Shown piece after piece: positions 37,469 to 49,262 of a DNA stretch of 64,000 bases. Each line of letters starts with the position of its first letter. Within the stretch, counting starts at the first letter, position 1. The translations under genes were made by a program, and so were the position numbers. Source of the DNA: Halocaridina rubra (taxonomy: Eukaryota; Arthropoda; Malacostraca; Decapoda; Atyidae); the NCBI GenBank assembly GCA_037179515.1, contig JAXCGZ010009478.1:17501-81500 (forward strand), in the 5' to 3' direction. The notes under the pieces are model-generated. The model did no database searches and was not told where the DNA came from. It saw only the letters and a program-made list of their open reading frames with translations.

Positions 37469-40400
37469 TTAGGACTGTTCTTGACCATTTGCAAATGAAC
37501 GCGTATGGCTAATGCTTATATCAGCCTTTTTGTTTTCTTTCTTTGGTCTAACCTTAGCTGCTATCTTTAATCTTGGTGAAAATCGTGCCGAGTGAAAAGA
37601 CTCTTTCTTAGTCAGTAATTTTGGGTTTTCTGTGACATTCTCAAACACGTTCGGTTCAAGGGCATTATTGGCATCTCCTCTTGATGGAATGGCATCAGAG
37701 GAACATTCTCTCTCGGGGACAAGTTTTGACTTTTTTCTTTCGAGCCCCGAGCTGTCGCCGTAACTTAAAAATCCTACTGATTGGGAAGAGGGAACATTTT
37801 CACTTTTACCACCATTACAAGAGTTGTGGGCATCATCTTTATCATCATTATTTAGCTTTTTTGGTGTAGAGTCGGATTTTAATAATATATGACGTCTCCT
37901 TAAGTTACTTCTTTTTTCTTCGTGCTTTGGAATTGTATCCTGCAAGTGAATTTCAGAGCTATTACAACTATCTATATCGTACGTTTTGTGTACTCCAGCT
38001 TTTTTACTTTCATACACAAAGTCATCTCTCTCGGCACTACGCCGTATTCGTAGAGGCCTGTCGAGTTTTACACTATCTTTAGTACTTGGAAAGCCTAAAA
38101 AATCTTTGGCCTCCAAAGATAGATCATCTTTTGGAATACTTGGCTTCACATCATTAGTAAATGAGCATACAATAAGTGGATTCTGAGTGCGTTTCATGTC
38201 CTCATACCTATAATGATCAATACGGTTGACATATTTGCAACCCGATATTTCACCATCAATTTTTGAGAAGATTTTACCGTCATCAGCATCGTCGATGTTA
38301 TCAATTATTGTACATCCATCTTCGTGTAAATTTTCTAAGGAGTATCCGGAAGAGAATAGCTCATTTGTACAGACAGATGATGTTGCTATGACGGACTCTG
38401 AAGACTGGGTTACAGATTCATTGCCAGAAATATTTCGTGAAATTAACTCTTTACCATTTCTTTCTGTTATTTTATCTACGTTATATGAGTTTTCATTTGG
38501 TTGGAGATGCTCCTCCAGCTTATTTGCAATTTCTATACTCTTCAGAGAATCAATATTTTCAGTCTCTCTTTTGTCAACATTGGACATTGCTATATATTCA
38601 CTTTGATTTGTATTGACATCATTTTGAAAAGTTTTAATGTTGCTTTTCTGTTCAGTAAGTTTTAAACACGTAACAGGAAAATCAGATTTTTTTTTTATAT
38701 TTTCATCTTTTAGTAATGTCAATTCTCTTTTGTTTCCATAACCCTCTTTTTCAAGTTCTACCTCCTGGCGTATTTCTTTTATATAAATTATTCTCTTCTT
38801 GTTTTCAAGCACTTCATCTTCACTTATATTGCTATCTAGTCTTCTGACAACATTATTGTGAGTCGATATTAAAGTATCACTCTCTTCCACTTGCATTTTC
38901 TGTGAATCGATCCTCATTTCTCTCGTACAAGTACTCTGACAGTCATGTTCCACCAAGTCAGGTAGAGTTACATCTCCGTGCACAAACGTTTTAGCTCCAT
39001 GTGAACTTGACGGAGTTACATCCTCGTTGGCTGAACTTTTGGTTCTCTTTACATTCAAACTTTTAATTCCAAGTGCAACTGAAACTGTTGTGTCTTCTGA
39101 ACATGAAGGCTGCATTTTTTCTGAATGGTCACACACTACTCTTTTTAAAGTGGGACATTTAATTCCTTGTAATCCTGAACAAGTATTACCATCCAACTGC
39201 AAACCCATGTCTCCTCTTGAATCTAATTTTATTGTCCCAACTGAGTTTGAGGTATTAGCCTGACTTGCTGAATTTCTAATCTTTTCTGAGGCCATACTCA
39301 AGACTCCAGCAGAAGTTCTAACAATTTTTTCATTGTTACTCTCAATATGTATGGGAAGTGAACTCTGGATTTCTAAACTCTCTCTTACCTCGAAAGTCTT
39401 ACTATTATTCTCCACTAACTCTGACTTGATTTCTTTTGAATTAGAAGTGTCAGTGTCAGAGTATGATCTCTTGTTTTCATTTGATGATATGATCTTAATT
39501 TCATTTGCAATTGAAATCTCGTTTCTTCCAAAGCTTGAATTCCGGTTGTCTTCTATATACAAACTTTCATTTTCTTCTGGGTCTGGACTCTTGATGTCTG
39601 CTAAGCATGAAATTCCCTTTTCTTCAGAGCCTGGACTCTTTATTTTTGCTTGCTGAAAATTTTCGATTTCCTCCGAGTCTGGATTCTTGATTTCTACTGA
39701 GTGCAATATTTCCTTTCCTTTTGAACTTGGACTTTTGATGTCTACTAACTGCGATGTTTCCATTTCTTTTAGGCCTGGACTCTTGATTTCTGCTTTATGC
39801 AAACTTTCTTCATCTTCTAAGTCTGGACTCTTGAGTTCTGCTGAGCCAGGATTCTTGATTCCTACTGTTTCTGGACTCTTGGCTGCTGCGAAGTCTTGTT
39901 TCTTTATTTCCTCTGAAACTCTATACTTGTCTTCTAACTTTGAAATCAGCACTTCAGAGTCTGAACTTTGAAGTCTATCCAGATTCGGGCTTTCTTTTAA
40001 AAATGAACCACTAATTCCCTGTACACTTGAGCCCCTAACTTTCTCAGGAGTTAAATATTTAATATTAAATGCTGAGGTTTCCATTTCAACACACGAATTC
40101 CACACACCCTCTAAAGCATTACTTTTACTTTCATCTCTATCTAAATGAACAATTTTTGACCTTAAATCCTTTACTTTTTCTATATCTGAACTCAATTCTG
40201 CTAATGCAGTTGTCTCTCTTTGATTATCACTACCCTTACTGGAGATGCACGGTTGCATAGTACTCTCACTAGCATACTTCATTTTCATTTCACATGAGAT
40301 AATTTGCATATTTTTCTCTAAGGTATTCATCCTTTCCCTCTTGAGGACGTCGTCCTCAGTATACACTTTCTCAGGTGATTTATTTCTTGCTCCCTCAGGG

Positions 40401-41572
40401 ACACAATCGGTGTCCTTGTTCTTTGGTGGATCATTTATTTTTTCCTTGTTGGCACACTCAACATTCGCATTCGAATTTACATTTCTGAATCTCTTTTCTT
40501 CATAGGAATCTTCAAAGTCTTTTTTGCATATGCTATCGTGGTCCACATAACTCATATGTACGTTCTTGTTGAAATTAGAGGAACATGAAAATTTATTTGG
40601 GGATTCAGAATCTGAACTCTCATCCATTGGATACAATGTCATGTCATTCATTTCATTACTGATAGGAGTACTTTCTTCTACTTTCATATTTACCTCATCC
40701 ACTGCAAGAAAATTATCATAATCGGGTGATTCAATTTTAACTCTGACACCGTCATTTTCTTTTGATTCATTTCTATCTGGAGATTTATGATAAGATGGCT
40801 TCCTATCCAAATCAAAAGGTTGTTCTACGTTTTTAAGATATTCTTGCTTCCCTTTTGTTGTAATATTTTCTAGACTTCCTTCATTTTCTGCTGACTTTTG
40901 GTCTGCTGACATCGATACATAACTCACTCTTTCAGATGCTTTGCATGAAAGAGGCATAGGAGGCACCTCAAAATGTTCTTGTTCATTGTCCAAAGAAGGA
41001 GTATTATCTTCATTATCCAAAAAGTAATTAAGCGGCCCAACGTGTTCTTCTTCAACTACCATGCCTGTCGCGACAGTTATCTTCGCATTATGCACAGTCA
41101 TGCAGTGTTTTATGACCTCGTACCTGTTGTACGATCTGAAATGGCATGCAGAACAAACAAACCTGGTCCAGTCAATATGAGTTGCGGCATGACGCTTTAA
41201 ACTACCAATATTAGTGTACTTCCTCCCACATGGAATGCAAGATGGAGAAGAAAAATTGCAGAATTCACTGAGCAAATCTTCTATTTTACTCTGGTTTTCT
41301 TGTTCTTGTGGAGTTTTAGGAACCTTGAATATCACTTGTGGACTTCTTTCCATATCAAAAGGTGTTACAGGCTTCTTGTAATCCTTTCTAATTTCTATGG
41401 CGATTTTCTTCTCGGGGGTTTCGCAGCGTAACAGAGGGTTGAGTGATCTCTCAGGGGGTATCATCTGCATAAGAGAACAAAATTTGTCATGGGAGGATAA
41501 TGCTGCAGGGGTATTGAACTTTCTTTCACACTTCACACAACGGTGTTCTGGAGAACGTCTCATATCATCACT
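37469..41572 (-). CDS. C2H2/C2HC zinc-finger protein, long terminal exon
   Basis: Minus-strand exon open from the acceptor CTTTTTTCCAG (AG at 41573-41574) to TAA at 37469, about 1367 codons. It starts SDDMRRSPEHRCVKCERKF in phase 0. Counting from the ATG at 41563, there is a C2HC finger (C9, C12, H25, C29) and two C2H2 fingers (C109/C112/H125/H129 and C137/C140/H153/H158). The rest is hydrophilic and probably disordered. It includes KSP-type repeats (about residues 556-668) and ψKxE sites such as VKIES that suit SUMO attachment. C2H2 fingers of this kind bind nucleic acid, so a nuclear regulator is likely, but no specific orthologue is recognised. The ATG is internal to the exon, and an upstream exon is expected. 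Relation to the exons at 43.4-48.0 and 54.6-55.5 kb is open. Confidence 0.85.
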   Translation of the reverse strand, partial: SDDMRRSPEHRCVKCERKFNTPAALSSHDKFCSLMQMIPPERSLNPLLRCETPEKKIAIEIRKDYKKPVTPFDMERSPQVIFKVPKTPQEQENQSKIEDLLSEFCNFSSPSCIPCGRKYTNIGSLKRHAATHIDWTRFVCSACHFRSYNRYEVIKHCMTVHNAKITVATGMVVEEEHVGPLNYFLDNEDNTPSLDNEQEHFEVPPMPLSCKASERVSYVSMSADQKSAENEGSLENITTKGKQEYLKNVEQPFDLDRKPSYHKSPDRNESKENDGVRVKIESPDYDNFLAVDEVNMKVEESTPISNEMNDMTLYPMDESSDSESPNKFSCSSNFNKNVHMSYVDHDSICKKDFEDSYEEKRFRNVNSNANVECANKEKINDPPKNKDTDCVPEGARNKSPEKVYTEDDVLKRERMNTLEKNMQIISCEMKMKYASESTMQPCISSKGSDNQRETTALAELSSDIEKVKDLRSKIVHLDRDESKSNALEGVWNSCVEMETSAFNIKYLTPEKVRGSSVQGISGSFLKESPNLDRLQSSDSEVLISKLEDKYRVSEEIKKQDFAAAKSPETVGIKNPGSAELKSPDLEDEESLHKAEIKSPGLKEMETSQLVDIKSPSSKGKEILHSVEIKNPDSEEIENFQQAKIKSPGSEEKGISCLADIKSPDPEENESLYIEDNRNSSFGRNEISIANEIKIISSNENKRSYSDTDTSNSKEIKSELVENNSKTFEVRESLEIQSSLPIHIESNNEKIVRTSAGVLSMASEKIRNSASQANTSNSVGTIKLDSRGDMGLQLDGNTCSGLQGIKCPTLKRVVCDHSEKMQPSCSEDTTVSVALGIKSLNVKRTKSSANEDVTPSSSHGAKTFVHGDVTLPDLVEHDCQSTCTREMRIDSQKMQVEESDTLISTHNNVVRRLDSNISEDEVLENKKRIIYIKEIRQEVELEKEGYGNKRELTLLKDENIKKKSDFPVTCLKLTEQKSNIKTFQNDVNTNQSEYIAMSNVDKRETENIDSLKSIEIANKLEEHLQPNENSYNVDKITERNGKELISRNISGNESVTQSSESVIATSSVCTNELFSSGYSLENLHEDGCTIIDNIDDADDGKIFSKIDGEISGCKYVNRIDHYRYEDMKRTQNPLIVCSFTNDVKPSIPKDDLSLEAKDFLGFPSTKDSVKLDRPLRIRRSAERDDFVYESKKAGVHKTYDIDSCNSSEIHLQDTIPKHEEKRSNLRRRHILLKSDSTPKKLNNDDKDDAHNSCNGGKSENVPSSQSVGFLSYGDSSGLERKKSKLVPERECSSDAIPSRGDANNALEPNVFENVTENPKLLTKKESFHSARFSPRLKIAAKVRPKKENKKADISISHTRSFANGQEQS
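39560..39895 (-). repeat. Coding repeats of ~20 residues with KSP motifs
   Basis: Within the 1367-codon exon, blocks such as EIKSPGLKE, DIKSPSSKG, EIKNPDSEE, KIKSPGSEE and DIKSPDPEE recur at about 18-20 residue spacing. Serine-proline sites of this kind are typical proline-directed kinase targets. Confidence 0.85.
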
Positions 41573-41865
41573 CTGGAAAAAAGAAAAAACAAGAAATTTA
41601 CAGATTCAATTACCTCAAAACTAATTGCCAGCACGAAAGTCAACGTTGCCCTAAAAAATAAAGTTCACAACGAAAATGGCCTATGAAGAAATGCAGTGCC
41701 CTGTGTGTCATGTGATTCTTATTACTTAGGTTAGAGTGGAAGTAAACTGCAACAAAAGAATCACAGAACACAAAACGATCAGTGAGATATGACCAAAAAG
41801 ATATTCAGGTTTGTTCATATATACACCCAAGACACATTACATACCATCAACTGGAGTAGGTCATA

Positions 41866-42195
41866 CACAGACACTCCCCAACTTACCAACAAGTTAGGTC
41901 CCAGAAGTCTGATCTTAAGTAGAATTGTTCGTAAGTTGTGTTTTGGTAAAAAATAAGTACAGTACTATACAGTACAAACATATACAATACTTTAGTGCTT
42001 AGGCTAAAGACACTTTACTACATAAAACATAAAGAATATAGTATTAGTGTATTTTGATACAGTAATAAAAATGTCATAATGCAGTGCAGTATAGTAATTC
42101 ATATATTAATACAAGGGTAGATAATGGATAGGTTTTTGTTTGTGTCTATGAATGTTTGTAACTTAGTTGTTCATAAGTAGAGGAGTGTCTGTACT
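41866..42195. mobile_element. MITE, intact copy
   Basis: CAGACACTCCCCAACTTACC at the left and its inverse (TAGAGGAGTGTCTG) at the right. The interior (TTAGGCTAAAGACACTTTAC, GGGTAGATAATGGATAGGTT) is shared with two other copies. No coding capacity. The TA dinucleotides near the ends suggest a Tc1/mariner-type mobiliser. Confidence 0.82.
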
Positions 42196-42598
42196 GTGTA
42201 TGAAGGTCAATGTCGGTACAAAAGGGAAGTAATAGTAGCAGCCTTAATACATTATACTAATGACTTCAAACTGTTTTAACGAGACTGGAAACCTGATATA
42301 ATAAAGACGGTTATTAAAACATTCTTCAATTAACATGCAACGTATACAGCCAACCCGAGAAATCTAAAAGAATTTCCTTATTTAATATTTACATTATTTT
42401 ATTTTTATTTCTCCTATGGGTAAACTACACATTTAATGAATTTCTCATTATTAAAATAGATAAAGCATTTTTTTTTCCAGCAAATTCAGTTAATTGAGGT
42501 AGAGGACTATGTACTAAAACCAATAACCTGTCAATTTTATTTCCAATTAGCATTGTTTGTTTATATCCCTTAGGAACTAATTTTTTTCCCTCAGTTTT

Positions 42599-43052
<454 letters not shown>

Positions 43053-43136
<84 letters not shown>
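43053..43136. repeat. (TA)n microsatellite
   Basis: Perfect TA tract to the right of the MITE. Confidence 0.97.
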
Positions 43137-43398
43137 TGATGGTTCGTTGACATGTATACTGTATAAGGAAAACACCCTTAGCTACATAAATTAGGAACTG
43201 CACAAAAACTGGAGTTTGTAAAACATTTCTTTGTTCTCCAAGTTGTGCAAAGTAATGTCATTGACTATATCTCAGGAACGTCTCTACATAAGTTATTAAC
43301 AAATCCATGAAGTAAAAAAAGAGCTCACAAAATTATTGTAAAAAAAACAGAAAAAATTATCAAGCTTACAGAAAAAGTAGGACGGAGGATCTAATAAT

Positions 43399-46300
43399 TT
43401 AATGAAGATCATAATCATAACTCAATTCTCCAAAGGTGTCTGCATGTTGCATCACAGCTTTTTCGTCCAAGGTTGTACTTTGATCATCGTCCTCAGCAAG
43501 CATGGGATCTACCTGGTTTTGGGTATTCTCAGAAATATTCTCATTATCTAACGATATGAGAGGTGCTTCTAAGCTATTCATTATCGATTTAGAGAGCGAC
43601 GAATGTGACAGAAAACTTTTACTTTTTTCTCCTTGTATATATGGAAGTGGAGTATGTGTTCCAGGACTTTCATCTTCAAACACAGAAGGCAGAAGAAGAT
43701 CCCTTTCATGCCAGGGGAATTTCATACTTCCCGAGAATGGGTTTTTTATCAGTCTTTTGGATTTTACAGAATCAAATGCATCAGTTTTCTGCTTCTCACA
43801 CGGACATACGTTGGGCTTAGAGCTTCCACCTTCCATAGGGAGAGATATATTTACTTTTTGAGAGACAGGCAAAGCTTCTTTTGCAGCTCCATCTACCCTA
43901 GCAATTTTTGAGTGTTGACTTACATCCACAGCAAAGTTTTCTTTCTTTGAGTCCATTACCACTTGCTTGGTTTCAATGATGCCGCCAGTATTCTTTTGCA
44001 ACGTTTTTGTTTCTGGCAGACTCATGCACGAGTTCTGATTGTCATTTGCAGCTAATGAGAAAATTTCTAACTCCACAGACACCATTTTGCGAGAGTCACT
44101 CTGAGATGCAGAGCGTTTCCTTTTACGGTATGTACATGATTTTCCAGGTATTAACTTACTAGTAATGGCAGTGCTACAAGTTAGCTCTTTTCTCTTATAG
44201 CTATCATGATTAGATTTCTTACCAAACATAGTATCACCAGACTCATTTGTCATCTTTGAATTAGTTCCCTTTGCAAAGTTTGTTTGGAATCTAATCTGTT
44301 CTAGTGAAGTTTTTCCATCAGTATCATTAGTTTCGGAAATCTCAGCTACATTTCCACAAGACTTTACTACTTTTGTGTCACAGTTTACTGCAGTCATCTC
44401 ATCATTTTCTTCCACAGAATGAGTGTCCGTGGGGAAAGATACATTAGAACTGTCATTGCAATATTGCAAATTTAAGCCTGATGATGGAACAGCTTCTCGA
44501 CTACCTTGAAGACAATCAATAGCTTTGTCTTGAATACTCTCATTCCTTGAGTTACACATGTTACGAGCATTGTCATCTTCTGAATCAGGACTACTCACTA
44601 TATTTTTAGAATTCCAAGAATTACTAAAAGATTGTTGTGATGAAAAAGAATTTTCGTGTTCCTTAATAGAAGTATATGAACTAAAAGTAGTTACTTTAGA
44701 ATCCTCGAATGCTGAATTTGATTCCTTTTCTGACTTTCTTGATCGAGATGACTCTTGCATGGCAAGGGGTTTCAATATAGAGGTCACAGGTCGTGGTGCA
44801 CTCCCTGTAGAAAGTGTACATGCAGCGATTGTGCTCCTTTTCTGACTGTTGAATGCTACTGCTGCTGGAATCTGTGATGAGGGTGAGACTGATGATAAAC
44901 TCACTTGCTTTAAATTTGTATCCTGTAATTCGGGCTCCTTGTGTTCAGAAACATTATGAGAAGATGGCTGCAAAATTTTTATTGGTACTTTAAAAAGGTC
45001 TGGTATGCTACACTTCCCTTTGGACACAACAGCTGTTTTTGACTGCGACAGGGGTAACAATAGATGTGTGTTTTTGGAGTCAGTCACTGCATGTTTGGAT
45101 CCAGCCATTTTTGAAACAGATATGAATGTAGGGCAAAGAGGCTGCTGCGTGTCATTGTCTGTGCTTCTTACAACAGCGAGCAGTTCACTTTTCAAAGGTG
45201 CTGTAGATGCAGACAAAACTTTTTTCATTATAACAGTAGAGGGTTTAGTAATTTTCCACTCTGAGGTATGAGGTACTGTAGGGCCAGTCATTCTAAAAGC
45301 AATATTCTTGGAGTCACTGGGTTCAGATATTACTGGAAAGTCTGAGCTTCCAGTTACTGGTGGAGGATGGGATGTACTATCACATGCTTTGACCTGTGTC
45401 TGTGTGGGCTTAGTCCCTTGAAAAAGCTGCGTCATCTTCATATATTGGACTTCAGGATTGCCTAGTTTAGAAGCTGAATCTGCATATTTCTTAAGCTGAG
45501 CTATATAGGTGGAAGAAGCTTTTGGAAAAGTTGTAACATCACTGAAAGTGGTGGCTCTTTTTAGCAATAATATTGAAGGATGTACTCCAGGATTAGGATG
45601 TGTGAGTGTATTTGATGTATTTGCAGGTACAAGAGTTTTAGGTGGGGTATTTTTTGATGTTAGAGATTTTTCTGACATCCCACTTATGCCAGGAGAGGAA
45701 ATATTAAGTTTTTCTAATGCTCCAGACGAAGGATTATCAACTTTTTGCCCAACACCCTTTGTTGTAACACATACGAATTGAGATACAGGTGATATACCCA
45801 ATGAAGACTGGACAGAGCCTGAACTCTGGAAAGGAGACAAATTACTATTTACACTTGAACTACTTTTTACTGCTTGTATACTGCTCGGGAGAGGTCTATA
45901 CATCACAGAAGAGTAAGTTTTCTGATTAAAGGCAGATATATCAGATGATTTTGAAATAGCCTGTACAGTTGAAAGAGAAACTGGGGGTTTTCCTAACTCC
46001 TTGGAATTCATGCTAGAGAACCCTTCCTTTGAATCTTCTGTATTGGAGTGGGATTTTATGTACTCAAACGAGACAGATGTAAAGTTGGTGCTTGTTAAAT
46101 CTAATTCTGAACTTGGAATATTATCTGACTTTTGTAAATCTCTAGTTGATGCGCTACATACACTGGAGTCACTGGATGATTTAACAGGAGTATCAGAGTT
46201 ATAAGTATTGCTAAAGTCTCTTTCACTGCATACAGATGAGCTTGATACAGTCTGTGCCGTTTCTTTTTTAATAACCTCAGACATACTGTTTACAGGCAAC

Positions 46301-47973
46301 AATACCTCATCTATATCTTCATCTTTCACTGAAATGTCATCAAATTCCACCTTGACCATTTGTGACACAGGTTTCTCATCTTCACCTCCGACAGTTCTCG
46401 AATCTGCATCTGGAGCCACTTTTATCTTAATGTTCTCCGACCTTTCAATATTTAAGTCATTCTCTATAGTACTAGTATTTATATCAGGGTTTGAATCAAT
46501 AGTTTCCTGTTTCACTTCAATTTCATCATATGTTGGGTGTTCAGAATGTATATCTTTTAATTTCTCAACATGACCATCTGATAGCGAAAGCTTTTCAGTT
46601 ACACTACTGTTTATATCATTTTCAGAAGATTCTCTATGTAACAATGATTGTGAATGAGATTTCAGCTCCCTTAGCGATAAACCACATTCAGACATACTGT
46701 TTACAGGCAACAATACCTCATCTATATCTTCATCTTTCACTGAAATGTCATCAAATTCCACCTTGACCATTTGTGACACAGGTTTCTCATCTTCACCTCC
46801 GACAGTTCTCGAATCTGCATCTGGATCCACTTTTATCTTAATGTTCTCCGACCTTTCAATATTTAAGTCATTCTCTATAGTACTAGTATTTATATCAGGG
46901 TTTGAATCAATAGTTTCCTGTTTCACTTCAATTTCATCATATGTTGGGTGTTCAGAATGTATATCTTTTAATTTCTCAACATGACCATCTGATAGCGAAA
47001 GCTTTTCAGTTACACTACTGTTTATATCATTTTCAGAAGATTCTCTATGTAACAATGATTGTGAATGAGATTTCAGCTCCCTTAGCGATAAACCACTTGA
47101 CTCTCCGTCTTTTCTTTCAAGAATATTGTGTGACAAATCAACATTTTTATCTGATTTGCTATTTACGATATCATCCTCTGAATCTGCTTTTATGAAAGCC
47201 TCTCTACTGCAAGTGACAGGAACACTTATATAATTTGTATTTTGGTTCTCAAGATTATAATTAGGTATATCAGAAACGGACTCATTATCACAAACCCCCA
47301 ATGAACGTTCTTCCTTGTGTTTAGCTGGTGTTTTGACCATTGAAGTCTTTTTAAGCATCACTGATCTGCCACCATCTTTTTCAACAGTATGTATTTCTGG
47401 GAATTTCTTCTCACCAGGACCTTCATCTACTGTATTATCACATATCTTTTTAAGGAGAACTTTACTACTACTCAAAGTTTTAATGCTTCCTGTATTTCCT
47501 TTTGTAGCACTTGATACACTAATTTTCATACATTTTTCCTCGACTTTAAATGCAATATCTTGCATGGTTCTCTTCTCTGACTCTACATTCTTCTGGACAC
47601 CTGCCTTCTCTATTTCATCACTAACTACTGTCCCACTTTCACATTCATCAGCCTCGTCTCTTTTCTGCTCCTCATCCTCAACACCACCATTTCTTTCATC
47701 TTCATCATCATCATCGTCGTCTTCTTCATCTTCACCGTCTGACTCTTCACTCTCCGAGACTTCTATTCTTGCCTTTCTTCTCCGATTGGTAAAGTGAGTC
47801 CAAGTCTCCGGTATGGGTACTGGAATGCCATTCTCTATACGAACAAATACAGCTTTGGGTTCAAAGTTGCACACAATATGAGTAGCTACGTGCGCCATGC
47901 TTGCTACCTTCGTTATGAACACTTTCCGGCAAACATTACACATCCAACGAACATCGTCTTTGGACCTCCACCC
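43399..47973 (-). CDS. Zinc-finger protein with long disordered tail, terminal exon
   Basis: Minus-strand exon from the acceptor TTTTTTTTCCCATAG (AG at 47974-47975) to TAA at 43399, about 1524 codons in phase 0. It starts GWRSKDDVRWMCNVCRKVF. One clear C2H2 finger follows (C2, C5, H18, H22 counting from the ATG at 47943). Next come a basic patch (TNRRRKAR) and an acidic run (about residues 62-100, with six consecutive Asp). The remainder is Ser/Thr-rich with ψKxE motifs (EVKQET, MVKVEFD). Residues about 282-555 are two near-identical copies of a 137-residue unit. The long tail and SUMO-type motifs suggest a chromatin or transcription factor, but this is inference and no orthologue is recognised. 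The natural start probably lies in an upstream exon. Confidence 0.85.
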   Translation of the reverse strand, partial: GWRSKDDVRWMCNVCRKVFITKVASMAHVATHIVCNFEPKAVFVRIENGIPVPIPETWTHFTNRRRKARIEVSESEESDGEDEEDDDDDDEDERNGGVEDEEQKRDEADECESGTVVSDEIEKAGVQKNVESEKRTMQDIAFKVEEKCMKISVSSATKGNTGSIKTLSSSKVLLKKICDNTVDEGPGEKKFPEIHTVEKDGGRSVMLKKTSMVKTPAKHKEERSLGVCDNESVSDIPNYNLENQNTNYISVPVTCSREAFIKADSEDDIVNSKSDKNVDLSHNILERKDGESSGLSLRELKSHSQSLLHRESSENDINSSVTEKLSLSDGHVEKLKDIHSEHPTYDEIEVKQETIDSNPDINTSTIENDLNIERSENIKIKVDPDADSRTVGGEDEKPVSQMVKVEFDDISVKDEDIDEVLLPVNSMSECGLSLRELKSHSQSLLHRESSENDINSSVTEKLSLSDGHVEKLKDIHSEHPTYDEIEVKQETIDSNPDINTSTIENDLNIERSENIKIKVAPDADSRTVGGEDEKPVSQMVKVEFDDISVKDEDIDEVLLPVNSMSEVIKKETAQTVSSSSVCSERDFSNTYNSDTPVKSSSDSSVCSASTRDLQKSDNIPSSELDLTSTNFTSVSFEYIKSHSNTEDSKEGFSSMNSKELGKPPVSLSTVQAISKSSDISAFNQKTYSSVMYRPLPSSIQAVKSSSSVNSNLSPFQSSGSVQSSLGISPVSQFVCVTTKGVGQKVDNPSSGALEKLNISSPGISGMSEKSLTSKNTPPKTLVPANTSNTLTHPNPGVHPSILLLKRATTFSDVTTFPKASSTYIAQLKKYADSASKLGNPEVQYMKMTQLFQGTKPTQTQVKACDSTSHPPPVTGSSDFPVISEPSDSKNIAFRMTGPTVPHTSEWKITKPSTVIMKKVLSASTAPLKSELLAVVRSTDNDTQQPLCPTFISVSKMAGSKHAVTDSKNTHLLLPLSQSKTAVVSKGKCSIPDLFKVPIKILQPSSHNVSEHKEPELQDTNLKQVSLSSVSPSSQIPAAVAFNSQKRSTIAACTLSTGSAPRPVTSILKPLAMQESSRSRKSEKESNSAFEDSKVTTFSSYTSIKEHENSFSSQQSFSNSWNSKNIVSSPDSEDDNARNMCNSRNESIQDKAIDCLQGSREAVPSSGLNLQYCNDSSNVSFPTDTHSVEENDEMTAVNCDTKVVKSCGNVAEISETNDTDGKTSLEQIRFQTNFAKGTNSKMTNESGDTMFGKKSNHDSYKRKELTCSTAITSKLIPGKSCTYRKRKRSASQSDSRKMVSVELEIFSLAANDNQNSCMSLPETKTLQKNTGGIIETKQVVMDSKKENFAVDVSQHSKIARVDGAAKEALPVSQKVNISLPMEGGSSKPNVCPCEKQKTDAFDSVKSKRLIKNPFSGSMKFPWHERDLLLPSVFEDESPGTHTPLPYIQGEKSKSFLSHSSLSKSIMNSLEAPLISLDNENISENTQNQVDPMLAEDDDQSTTLDEKAVMQHADTFGELSYDYDLH
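46279..47098 (-). repeat. 411-bp in-frame tandem duplication in an exon
   Basis: The unit at about 46279-46689 repeats at 46690-47098 with a single mismatch seen by eye (GGAGCCAC versus GGATCCAC, changing Asp to Ala). 411 bp equals 137 codons, so the frame is kept. Confidence 0.95.
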
Positions 47974-47979
47974 CTATGG

Positions 47980-49150
47980 GAAAAAAAAGAAAAAGGTGCT
48001 TCTAGTCTTCGTTCTCTCATTTATAACACAAAATGGGAAGCTTAATATAAGCATCTAACTTTATAATTTTATCATAATTAGGCAAATATTTGAATATAAA
48101 AAAATAAGTTACCTAGGAAATTAATAAATTAAATAATATTAATCATATCTGTTCAGCTGACTGCTGATGGCATTGGAGAGTTACCAGCAATGTACAATAT
48201 TAAAAATGAATTTAAGTTTTATGGATAACTTAATAGCAATTACTGAACAAGAGGCAATTCTCTTTTAACATAAAAAATTGAGAGCACCTTAATCATTATG
48301 AAATTAATAATAAAAGCACCCTTTTCTTTTTTTATTACCATATTCAAAATAACAATCCAAGAGGACCAAAAATACACTATATTCACAATAAAAAAAAAAA
48401 GTTGTCGGTAACTCCATTCATCCACCACAGTTAGCCAAATAGTACAAATTATGAAGATGATGATGATAAGATCATTATAAGTTGTAACTGAAATAAAAGT
48501 AAAAGCAGCAGTTGCTGTTGTTTGCCATTTAATGCATCACTATTACTCCCCCATTATTTAGGGTGGATACAGGTAAATTGGAGCTGAAGAATTTAGCCTG
48601 GATGATCTTTCTAATACCCTGCAGTGGTCACGAACTCGGATTTGTCACTTATCAAGTGATAATAGTAATACAAGACTAGTAGAAATTATGGCTGAGAAAA
48701 ACTATGAACTATAGTTTCAATAGTTCATTGCTAGGATGGCAAGTTACTAATATTGAGATTCACACCGCTTTGCCTATGTGAGATAGGGTTCCACAATAGA
48801 GAATAAAATGAAAAATATATATATTTTGTAGTTTTTGAAATTATATGTATGAAATAATATCAAGTGTAAAGTTCTGAAATAATTGAAAGAAAAAGAAGAG
48901 CGGACACTCTAATGGTATGCACTCATATCAGTCATGCTGACAACCTTTTCAGGCATAAATGAAACAATGAATAAAGAAAAAATAGAAGTAACATTAGCAG
49001 TAACATATACAAAACCATTAAGAGGATCCAAGAGCGGTAATGGGGTGAGCAATAATTATAAATATAATAATAATAATAATCAAAGTTGAGAATTCAGTGA
49101 CTGCTTCAGTAATGGAATATAGAAACCTACAGTAGAGTTTTGCGTAAAAT
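47980..49150. other. No gene recognised (probable intron)
   Basis: AT-rich, with short ATT/AAT runs near 49065. Nothing coding-like on either strand. Confidence 0.45.
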
Positions 49151-49157
49151 TTTTTTT

Positions 49158-49262
49158 ATGAGTGCAACACCGGAATGGGCACAGAAAATTGCCCACATTG
49201 GGCCTGGGCACCTAGAAAACATTCAAAAACGAGTAACAGCTTAAGGACAAAGACAGAAATAT
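49158..49262 (-). mobile_element. Jockey-like LINE 3' tail fragment
   Basis: GAGTGCAACACCGGAATGGG, AAATTGCCCACATTGGGCCT and AACATTCAAAAACGAG match the tail of the 21.5 kb element. Confidence 0.75.

Noticed and set aside
37681..41200. Plus-strand frames opposite the 37.5-41.6 kb exon
   Set aside because: They are antisense shadows of the long minus-strand frame, with no domains or splice context of their own. The same applies to plus-strand frames at 43.5-47.8 kb.
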